Positions 1 through 5,002 of a stretch of DNA of 5,002 nt are shown in pieces (position 1 is the stretch's first letter; each line of letters begins with the position of its first letter). The DNA comes from Bacteroidia bacterium. GTDB lineage: Bacteria; Bacteroidota; Bacteroidia; JAESSM01; NORP286. The position numbers were made by a program, and so were the translations under genes. Where the stretch lies: positions 1-5,002 of the forward strand of contig JAESSM010000055.1 in NCBI GenBank assembly GCA_016764115.1, given 5' to 3'. The notes under the pieces were generated by a model. The model worked only from the letters and a program-made list of their open reading frames with translations. It made no database searches and was not told where the DNA came from.

Positions 1-347
1 ATATTCACAACCGGATAATAATCATAGGATTCCTGGCTGTGATAATTGTAAAAATATTCGAAACAGGTGGTTATATCTTCAGATAATTTTTCCCAGGCCA
101 AAGAATCAACACCACATTTTTTAAGTTCTTCCTTTTTGCTTGAGGCCGTTAAGGCTTCCAAAAACCAATTGTATTGTTGGTTAGAAACTTCGGTTGCCCC
201 GGCATAAAGTTTAGTATCAATTTTACGAACAGTTTTTTGAATTTTTTTAGCACTTGAATAACCGGATTTTGTTCCTGCTTGCAGAGAAATGCAAAAGCCA
301 AGCAATGCTATAAGTAATATATTTTGAACAGTTTTTATCAGGGGCAT
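1..347 (-). CDS. Secreted SUMF1 (formylglycine-generating enzyme-like) protein, N-terminal part only
   Basis: The frame opens with ATG at 347 and stays open to the left edge, giving 115 complete codons; the C-terminal part lies outside the window. Residues 1-24 look like a Sec signal peptide: a lysine at position 5, a hydrophobic core NILLIALLGFCISLQA, then a small-residue cleavage site. The Cys at 19 does not fit a lipobox (F precedes it), so this is probably not a lipoprotein. The segment YAGATEVSNQQYNWFL (about 48-63) matches the start of SUMF1/FGE-like domains (the E-V-T/S-N-x-x-Y-x-x-F motif), and YPVVN at the edge matches the usual YPVVxISW segment before the active region. Bacteroidota use such domains in gliding/type IX secretion proteins (GldJ, GldK) and in many exported proteins of unknown role; which one this is cannot be decided here. 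It follows rlmB by 64 bp and may be co-transcribed with it. No Shine-Dalgarno is visible. Confidence 0.75.
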   Translation of the reverse strand, partial: MPLIKTVQNILLIALLGFCISLQAGTKSGYSSAKKIQKTVRKIDTKLYAGATEVSNQQYNWFLEALTASSKKEELKKCGVDSLAWEKLSEDITTCFEYFYNYHSQESYDYYPVVN

Positions 348-386
348 TTGTTGATTCGTGTATTGGTGTATTCGAAAAGCATAGTT

Positions 387-432
387 AGTTCTATAAACTA
401 TCCGCTATTATCTATAAGCTATTACCAGTTCT
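387..432. repeat. Short degenerate direct repeats at the rlmB 3' end
   Basis: Around the rlmB stop codon there are several short direct repeats: CTATAAACTAT (391-401) against CTATAAGCTAT (412-422), GCTATTA at 404-410 and 418-424, and AGTTCT at 387-392 and 427-432. The last codons of rlmB and its TAG stop lie inside the repeated sequence. The units are short and A+T-rich, so chance is a real alternative. A weak 5-bp stem (TAGTT/AACTA, 386-400) is also present but is not a credible terminator. Confidence 0.3.
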
Positions 433-1170
433 CTGTCTCACAGTTTCGTACAAAACAACACCTGCCGAAACAGCAACATTTAATGAGTCCATGTCTCCTA
501 AAATAGGAATTTTTACTTTATGGTCAGATAATTTTATGTATTCATTTGAAATTCCAACATCCTCAGCTCCCATAATAATAGCTGTAGGCATGGTGAAATC
601 AACTTTATACATTTCCTCTGTTCCTTTCTCAGTACAAGCAACAATTTGCAAACCGCTCTCTTTTAAAAAACGAATAGTAGTTTTCAAATTGGGTTCTCTG
701 CAAACTGCAATTTTAAACAATCCACCTGCAGAAGTCTTCACCGCATCTTCATTAATTTGGGCTGCATTCTGTTGAGGTATTAAAATAGCATCAACTCCAC
801 TACATACAGCCGTCCGAGCAATTGCACCAAAATTTCTCACATCTGTGATCTTATCTAATATCAAGATCAACGGATCCTTACCACTCTCATAGATTTGAGG
901 AATAATTTTTTCAATATCCTGATATGTTATCAGAGATGTAAAGGCTATCACTCCCTGGTGATTCTTCCTCGTAATATTATCTAATTTCTGAAAAGGAACA
1001 ACTTGAATTGGAATTTGATGTGAGTTTATCAATTCTCTCAATTCCTTTTGGGATTCCCCTTCCATCCCCCTTTTCAAAAGTATTTTATCAATCTCCTTTC
1101 CGGAATTAATAGCTTCAATTACAGGCTTCATTCCGAAGACCAGTTGCTCATTCTTGCTTTTTGAATTCAC
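412..1170 (-). CDS. rlmB: 23S rRNA (guanosine-2'-O-)methyltransferase RlmB, SpoU/TrmH family
   Basis: This 252-residue protein has the length and layout of RlmB, which uses S-adenosylmethionine to methylate the ribose of G2251 (E. coli numbering) in the peptidyl-transferase P-loop of 23S rRNA. Residues 9-80 are the SpoU substrate-binding domain (LVFGMKPVIEAI, then RKNHQGVIAF). The trefoil-knot catalytic domain follows, with motif 1 LDKITDVRNFGAIARTA (105-121; N113 and the catalytic R119), motif 2 IIMGAEDVGIS (198-208; E203) and motif 3 IPILGDMDSLNVAVSAGVVLYE (221-242; N231). The start is GTG at 1170: the next Met (residue 14) would cut off the conserved FGMKPVIEA segment, and only two codons separate the GTG from an in-frame TAA. 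The gene begins six bases after the GWxTD lipoprotein gene, so coupled translation is likely. TrmH-family paralogues with other RNA targets are the main alternative, but the N-terminal domain favours RlmB. Confidence 0.9.
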   Translation of the reverse strand: MNSKSKNEQLVFGMKPVIEAINSGKEIDKILLKRGMEGESQKELRELINSHQIPIQVVPFQKLDNITRKNHQGVIAFTSLITYQDIEKIIPQIYESGKDPLILILDKITDVRNFGAIARTAVCSGVDAILIPQQNAAQINEDAVKTSAGGLFKIAVCREPNLKTTIRFLKESGLQIVACTEKGTEEMYKVDFTMPTAIIMGAEDVGISNEYIKLSDHKVKIPILGDMDSLNVAVSAGVVLYETVRQRTGNSL

Positions 1171-1176
1171 GTTATG

Positions 1177-2436
1177 TTAATCTGAATTATAAACAAATCC
1201 ATGTCGCCAGTTATCGACAGCCATGTACCAACTGTTCTGGTAAAGTATTTGACGTTCTAAATCGTAATCGTTGTTAGTAAACGGGTTTTTCACTTTGGTA
1301 AAATTAAAAGTAATGGAAAGCATGTTGTTTTCTTCACCATAGATCCATGTTTCTGAAATGGTGTTTTTATAGATAGCATGCGGTGGACCAAAAACTATAT
1401 AAATAATCCCTCTATCTGTTTTCCATCCTTCCTTAAAAGAGGTGAAATACTTATTTGCATTTCTAACTCTACCATAATAGTGTCTTATCAAACTTCTTGC
1501 GCGTTCCTTATTGCCTGCCATCTCTAACCAAAGTTTATCAACCAAATATTTACTTTTTTCTGAATTCTCGATTTCTGCAAATTCTTTTTTGGTAGTTATA
1601 TACCTCAACGGATAAACAAGCTGATCTACGGTCTTGATATCAGGAAAGCTATTGTTGTACACATGAATAGTAATTCCATATTGATACATTGTGTCCATCC
1701 GCAAATGGTACAATCCCTTTTTTTTAAAAGTTAAAGGAGATTTAATATTGATTTGAAATGTACTATCCGGCTCATAGTCAAAAGGTCTTTTGTAATTATT
1801 GAAAAAAGGAGGGACTGCTATCTCAAAATCATTAACATAATAGTCAACAACTAAATCCTGAATTTCTTCATTAGGATAATCGATTTTTATTTTTTCATTG
1901 ATCGATATATAATCCCTGAACAAGACATTATTATTAGGAACTGTACCTATCAAAAAGTTTTGCCTTCCGGTAAAATTAGATCTATCTATTTGAATAAAAT
2001 TTCTGCTCTTTTGGTTATTGTTCAAGTCATGAACACTTATTTCTAACAAGTATTTAATTTGAGATGCAGTGGCAATCTCAAACTGATGAAATAGCTCTTT
2101 ACTCTCATCGTGCCCTGATCTGTCTTTTAATGTAAAAGAAGAGCTGTCTAAAACTGTTTCTGATTCGAAGGAATCGTACAGCTTATATAGGATCTTAAAG
2201 TTGGCAGTAAATCCTACCTCTTCATTTTTATACAATAGATCATCTGAACTAATGCTTAAATAAACCCGTGTGCTGTCCTTTGAAAAATGGTGGATGGTAT
2301 GTAGAGGCTGCAATGAAAAGACATTGTCCTTTTTGTAAATAAAAGCCAGATTTTGGTTACTAATTTTCGAAGAACCAAAACAACCCATCAATAAAACGAG
2401 CAATCCTATTCCAAAAATATGTGCCCGCTTCTTCAT
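1177..2436 (-). CDS. GWxTD domain-containing lipoprotein
   Basis: The 419-residue product starts with a lipoprotein signal: MKKRAH, a hydrophobic stretch FGIGLLVLL, and the lipobox LMGC with the acylated Cys at 19. It is followed by FGSSK without an Asp at +2, and is expected to be anchored in the cell envelope facing the periplasm or outside. Residues about 30-275 are beta-rich (many alternating hydrophobics), without an identifiable enzymatic motif. The C-terminal region 275-419 is the GWxTD domain: a basic, helical part with KYLVDKLWLEMAGNKERAR (296-314), then FKEGWKTDRGIIYIVFGPP (334-352), which holds the signature G-W-K-T-D at 337-341, then SETWIY and an aromatic C-terminus. The domain is widespread in Bacteroidota and related phyla, but its function is unknown. 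The ATG at 2436 gives a proper signal peptide; no strong ribosome-binding site or promoter is visible upstream. The gene is tightly linked to rlmB downstream. Confidence 0.88.
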   Translation of the reverse strand: MKKRAHIFGIGLLVLLMGCFGSSKISNQNLAFIYKKDNVFSLQPLHTIHHFSKDSTRVYLSISSDDLLYKNEEVGFTANFKILYKLYDSFESETVLDSSSFTLKDRSGHDESKELFHQFEIATASQIKYLLEISVHDLNNNQKSRNFIQIDRSNFTGRQNFLIGTVPNNNVLFRDYISINEKIKIDYPNEEIQDLVVDYYVNDFEIAVPPFFNNYKRPFDYEPDSTFQINIKSPLTFKKKGLYHLRMDTMYQYGITIHVYNNSFPDIKTVDQLVYPLRYITTKKEFAEIENSEKSKYLVDKLWLEMAGNKERARSLIRHYYGRVRNANKYFTSFKEGWKTDRGIIYIVFGPPHAIYKNTISETWIYGEENNMLSITFNFTKVKNPFTNNDYDLERQILYQNSWYMAVDNWRHGFVYNSD

Positions 2437-2509
2437 CCAAGAAGTATTATTATGGCTCTATATTGTTTTAAGTAGGTGTGACGAATAAGTTCCATTCTAT
2501 TGGGGTTCA

Positions 2510-2657
2510 GGGTTTATAAGTGTAATGGTTTATAGGTTTGTTTTGGGTGGATTGGTAAAGAGCAGTTGACATTCTATCAGTTTTCTTGAATTCTGCCCAT
2601 CCTCTAAATTTTCAAATGAATATTTCATAAACCATTACACTTATAAACCCATAAACT
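2510..2657. repeat. Inverted repeat (24 bp, perfect) made of GGTTTATA-type octamers, between rmuC and the lipoprotein gene
   Basis: Bases 2510-2533 are an exact reverse complement of 2627-2650, with 93 bp between the arms. Each arm is itself a short array of 8-mers. Left, plus strand: GGTTTATA (2511-2518), AGTGTAAT (2519-2526), GGTTTATA (2527-2534), GGTTTGTT (2535-2542). Right, minus strand: AGTTTATG (2657-2650), GGTTTATA (2649-2642), AGTGTAAT (2641-2634), GGTTTATG (2633-2626). The loop has no open frame of note; it holds a small palindrome (ATGAA/TTCAT, 2616-2628). No T-tract follows the stem on the minus strand, so it is not a standard terminator, and no target-site duplication is visible at its edges. 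The element fills most of the 250-bp spacer and starts about 37 bp after the rmuC stop. Confidence 0.85.
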
Positions 2658-2686
2658 TTTACCCAACTATATTCAACGTAGTGCTG

Positions 2687-3961
2687 TTATTCCTGATCTA
2701 ATGATCCATCAACAGGTAATTGATCTGAGTTTTCAACTTCAGCTCTATCCAGTAATCCTTGCGGTAATGATTTTGATGCTTTCGCGCCAAGCTTCTTAAT
2801 GGTCTCCGCGCGCCTTACTAAATTTCCACTTCCTTCTGAAAGTTTATTCATAGCAGCATCATAAGACGTTTTGGCACTGTTCATTCTTCTCCCGACATCA
2901 ATTAAGTCCTCGGCAAAACCAACAAACTTATCGTATAAAGCTCCACTCTGTCTTGCAATTTCCAGTACGTGTTTCTTTTGATCTTCCTGTTTCCAAATAG
3001 AAGAAATTGTACTCATGGTAGCCAGCAATGTTGAAGTTGTAACCAAAACCACATTTTTATCAAGCGCTTCTAAATACAACTGTTCGTCTGCCTGTACAGC
3101 TATAATAAATGCAGGCTCAATTGGAATGAACATCAGCACATAATCAGGAGTATTTATCTCATATAGATTTTGATAATTCTTTGAACTAAGATCACGAATA
3201 TGGTTCTTAATGCTGTTGATATGCTCTTTAAGGCTTCTTTCCTTTTCAGCTTCATCTTCAACGTTAAAATAGGATTCATAAGCAACCAACGAGACTTTTG
3301 AATCAACTACAATATGATGGTTATCAGGAAGTTTAATGATAAAGTCAGGTTTTTTCAAGTTCTTGTCATCATCTCTAAATGACTCTTGGGTTTTGTAATG
3401 GATGTTCTTTATAAGTCCTGCCTTTTCCAGAAGTAATTCCAGCCTTAGTTCACCCCAATTTCCTTGTGCTTTAGAATCTCCTTTTAGAGCTTTTGTTAAA
3501 TTGTTGGCATCTTCACTCATTTGTTTGTTAAGATCTGCAAAAGTTCTGATCTGTTGCGCCAAGGCCGACCTACCTTCAGCTTCTTTGATGTATTTATCTT
3601 CAACTTTCTTTTCAAATTCTTTGATCTTCACTCCTAGCGGCTCTAAGATCTGTTTTATATTTTCTTTGTTTTGAGTGGTAAATTTTTGAGATTTTTCCTC
3701 CAATATCTTGTTGGCCAAATTTTCGAATTGAGTTTTAAGATTCTCATGTAATTCTTCTATTTCTTTTTTTTGATCTTGAAGCTTTGATGTAAGATTGTCA
3801 ACTTCTGTGCTTTTTGTTGCCAGACTTCTGTTCAATTCAATGATCTTGTCAAAATCCTGAGGAGTATTGCCCTGTGATTCACTTTTAAATTTGAATTTCG
3901 CAATAAACCAGGTTGCCACTGATCCAATGAGCAAACCGATGATCAGATATAGTACGTTCAT
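2687..3961 (-). CDS. rmuC: RmuC family protein, membrane-anchored coiled coil with nuclease-like domain
   Basis: The 424-residue protein has the full RmuC architecture. Residues 3-21 (VLYLIIGLLIGSVATWFIA) form one N-terminal membrane helix, followed by a basic segment KFKFK that probably faces the cytoplasm. A long coiled coil covers about 35-160, rich in K, E and Q. The conserved RmuC core, about 165-370, begins with GNWGELRLELLLEKAGL (167-183) and continues with PDFIIKLPDNHHIVVDSK (205-222). The residues E171, D206 and the D220-S-K222 triad fit a PD-(D/E)XK-like nuclease fold, and MFIPIEPAF (277-285) is another family hallmark. The C-terminus (about 405-424) is acidic and likely disordered. 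In E. coli RmuC affects the rate of inversions at short inverted repeats; no biochemical activity is firmly established as far as I know. The ATG at 3961 is the natural start because it places the membrane helix at the N-terminus. The gene stands alone, with about 200-250 bp of repeat-rich spacer on each side. Confidence 0.92.
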   Translation of the reverse strand: MNVLYLIIGLLIGSVATWFIAKFKFKSESQGNTPQDFDKIIELNRSLATKSTEVDNLTSKLQDQKKEIEELHENLKTQFENLANKILEEKSQKFTTQNKENIKQILEPLGVKIKEFEKKVEDKYIKEAEGRSALAQQIRTFADLNKQMSEDANNLTKALKGDSKAQGNWGELRLELLLEKAGLIKNIHYKTQESFRDDDKNLKKPDFIIKLPDNHHIVVDSKVSLVAYESYFNVEDEAEKERSLKEHINSIKNHIRDLSSKNYQNLYEINTPDYVLMFIPIEPAFIIAVQADEQLYLEALDKNVVLVTTSTLLATMSTISSIWKQEDQKKHVLEIARQSGALYDKFVGFAEDLIDVGRRMNSAKTSYDAAMNKLSEGSGNLVRRAETIKKLGAKASKSLPQGLLDRAEVENSDQLPVDGSLDQE

Positions 3962-4043
3962 TTAATTTGCTATTATTAACTAATCAGTGCCTTGAGTTTG
4001 GAATGCCTATAATGCCTAAAGTTTTTATTCTTGCCAATTTATG

Positions 4044-4051
4044 CAAAAATA
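4044..4051 (-). promoter_or_regulatory. Possible Bacteroidota -7 promoter box for rmuC
   Basis: The minus strand reads TATTTTTG here, an exact match to the Bacteroidota primary sigma-factor -7 consensus TAnnTTTG, about 80 bases before the rmuC start codon. No convincing TTG -33 element lies at the expected 17-23 bases upstream (the nearest is CTG), so the call rests on one short A+T-rich box. If it is real, the rmuC transcript would begin inside the inverted-repeat spacer and its leader would carry the left arm. Confidence 0.3.
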
Positions 4052-4084
4052 TCAATCCTCTTCTTATTCAGTTTCGTTATAGCT

Positions 4085-4127
4085 AAGAATTTCGTGATCC
4101 TACTTTCTCACTGCTCGCTAAATTCTT
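4085..4127. repeat. Nested hairpin inside the dusB-rmuC repeat element
   Basis: AAGAATTTCGTGA (4085-4097) and TCGCTAAATTCTT (4115-4127) are reverse complements at 11 of 13 positions, including a perfect outer 8-bp stem (AAGAATTT/AAATTCTT), around a 17-base loop. The hairpin lies in the middle of the larger inverted repeat. It could act in RNA on either strand, but there is no following T-run, so it is not a standard terminator. Confidence 0.5.
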
Positions 4128-4171
4128 TAACACCCATTTAAGTATTAACTTTAGGCACTCTAAATTTTAGT

Positions 4172-5002
4172 TCACTTTAAGTACTGATTAGTAGCTGCTA
4201 TTGTAAAATTTTGGTTAACAGAATAGGTTTGCAAAATTTCGCTAAGGATCCTTTTGACATCTTCAAAGTTCTCTGCTGTTACTAATTTCAATCTATAAGA
4301 TTTGATGTTGGGTAAACTTCTAAAATAATTTGTATAGTGCCTTCGCATTTCTAAAATTCCTTGTTTCTCCCCTTTCCACTCAATTGATTTTTGAAGATGC
4401 TTGTAACACACATCCAATCTATCTCTTAAAGTAGGTTCAGGTAGTTTTTCACCGGTTTTCATAAAATGTTTGATCTCATTAAATATCCACGGATATCCTA
4501 TTGATGCCCTTCCGATCATAATTCCATCAACATTATACCGGTTTTTCATTTCCAATGCTTTTTCAGGCGTTTCGACATCACCATTTCCAAAAACAGGAAT
4601 CTTTATTCTGGGATTGTTCTTAATATCACCTAACAAAGACCAATCTGCGTCTCCTTTATACATTTGCACCCTTGTTCTTCCATGAACTGTAATCGCCTTG
4701 ATACCTACATCCTGTAACCGTTCAGCTACCTCAATTACATATTTTGAATTATCATCCCAACCCAATCGCGTTTTTACTGTTACCGGAAGTTTGGTTGAAT
4801 TAACAATTTCCTTGGTCATTGAGACCATTTTGGGAATATCTTGTAGTATACCCGCTCCAGCCCCTTTACAAGCAACTTTCTTCACAGGACAACCATAATT
4901 AATATCAATCAACTCAGGATTTGCATTGTCCGCAATTTCCGTAGCCTGCCTCATCGAATCTATTTCAGATCCAAAGATCTGTATACCAATTGGCCTTTCG
5001 TA
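4172..5002 (-). CDS. dusB: tRNA-dihydrouridine synthase DusB, 5' end missing
   Basis: The frame is open from the right edge to the TGA at 4172-4174, giving 276 residues of a protein that usually has about 320-350; the first 50 or so residues lie outside. The fragment begins YERPIGIQIFGS, a classic DusB segment, so the Met encoded at 4954 is internal. DusB is an FMN- and NADPH-dependent enzyme that reduces uridines to dihydrouridine in the tRNA D-loop. Visible motifs (fragment numbering) are INYGCPVKKV at 34-43 with the catalytic Cys38, VTVKTRLGW at 74-82 (FMN-contacting Lys), ITVHGRTRVQMYKGDADW at 104-121 (conserved His), PVFGNGDV at 136-143 and GIMIGRASIGYPWIF at 160-174 (phosphate-binding loop), followed by the helical tRNA-recognition domain. 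The last residues (about TNQYLK) are encoded by the arm of an inverted repeat that fills the downstream spacer. Which uridine is modified cannot be read from the sequence; DusA or DusC are less likely. Confidence 0.93.
   Translation of the reverse strand, partial: YERPIGIQIFGSEIDSMRQATEIADNANPELIDINYGCPVKKVACKGAGAGILQDIPKMVSMTKEIVNSTKLPVTVKTRLGWDDNSKYVIEVAERLQDVGIKAITVHGRTRVQMYKGDADWSLLGDIKNNPRIKIPVFGNGDVETPEKALEMKNRYNVDGIMIGRASIGYPWIFNEIKHFMKTGEKLPEPTLRDRLDVCYKHLQKSIEWKGEKQGILEMRRHYTNYFRSLPNIKSYRLKLVTAENFEDVKRILSEILQTYSVNQNFTIAATNQYLK

Larger units (their letters stand above)
3979..4192. repeat. Imperfect inverted repeat of TGCCTAAAG-type units between dusB and rmuC, overlapping the dusB 3' end
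   Basis: Two arms of about 45 bp face each other. The outer ends ACTAATCAGT (3979-3988) and ACTGATTAGT (4183-4192) are exact reverse complements, as are the inner ends TGCCTAAAGTT (4013-4023) and AACTTTAGGCA (4147-4157); the sequence between them is only loosely conserved. The left arm contains short-period units: AGTGCCTTG (3986-3994), then the tandem pair AATGCCTAT (4002-4010) and AATGCCTAA (4011-4019). The right arm has related units on the minus strand (AGTACTTAA, AGTGCCTAA, AATACTTAA). The outer right end lies inside dusB, so its last codons (T-N-Q-Y-L-K-stop) are part of the repeat. No flanking duplication is visible. Confidence 0.75.

Noticed and set aside
324..775. Plus-strand open frames at 324-506 and 491-775
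   Set aside because: They run antisense to rlmB and its spacer, have no recognisable motif, and rlmB in the opposite strand shows full family conservation.
1129..1131. ATG (Met14) as the start of rlmB
   Set aside because: Starting here would remove the conserved LVFG part of the N-terminal substrate-binding domain; the GTG at 1170 keeps it.
2510..2650. MITE or insertion-sequence remnant
   Set aside because: The inverted arms are internal octamer arrays, and I see no target-site duplication or transposase remnant; a plain repeat call is safer, though a MITE cannot be excluded without other copies.
2627..2686. Rho-independent terminator after rmuC
   Set aside because: There is no compact G+C-rich stem with a following T-run on the minus strand; the only strong stem has a 93-base loop.
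3402..3674. Plus-strand open frame inside rmuC
   Set aside because: It is an antisense shadow of the well-conserved RmuC core and coiled coil; its serine- and phenylalanine-rich product is typical of the reverse of a Lys/Glu-rich gene.
4470..4898. Plus-strand open frames at 4470-4685 and 4698-4898
   Set aside because: Both are antisense to conserved DusB motifs, without start signals or family resemblance.
4952..4954. ATG as the start of dusB
   Set aside because: The frame continues upstream to the window edge with the conserved segment YERPIGIQIFGS, so this Met is internal.

Overview
The window is an A+T-rich stretch of a bacterial chromosome. All five protein genes lie on the minus strand, so the order of transcription runs from the right edge to the left edge. 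The gene content points to the phylum Bacteroidota: a GWxTD-domain lipoprotein is typical of that phylum, start codons have no visible Shine-Dalgarno sequence, and one possible promoter -7 box has the Bacteroidota form TAnnTTTG. I cannot place the genus from sequence alone; a Cytophagia-like free-living member is a guess.

Layout in the direction of transcription: (1) dusB, a tRNA-dihydrouridine synthase, whose 5' end lies beyond the right edge; (2) a 210-bp spacer filled by an inverted, short-period repeat (A(A/G)TGCCTAA-type units) that reaches into the last codons of dusB; (3) rmuC, a membrane-anchored coiled-coil protein with a nuclease-like domain; (4) a 250-bp spacer with a perfect 24-bp inverted repeat built from octamers of the type GGTTTATA; (5) a GWxTD-domain lipoprotein; (6) rlmB, a 23S rRNA 2'-O-methyltransferase of the SpoU family, six bases after the lipoprotein gene, in the same reading frame and with a GTG start; (7) the N-terminal part of a secreted formylglycine-generating-enzyme-like (SUMF1) protein that runs off the left edge.

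The genes are mostly housekeeping: tRNA and rRNA modification (dusB, rlmB), genome maintenance (rmuC), and two exported proteins of poorly known role. The lipoprotein gene and rlmB almost certainly form one transcription unit; the SUMF1-like gene, 64 bp further on, may belong to it. I see no mobile-element genes, CRISPR array, RNA gene or defence system. The least ordinary content is the non-coding DNA on both sides of rmuC: two unrelated palindromic arrays of short degenerate repeats (8-mer and 9-mer units). No gene-free stretch exceeds 300 bases.
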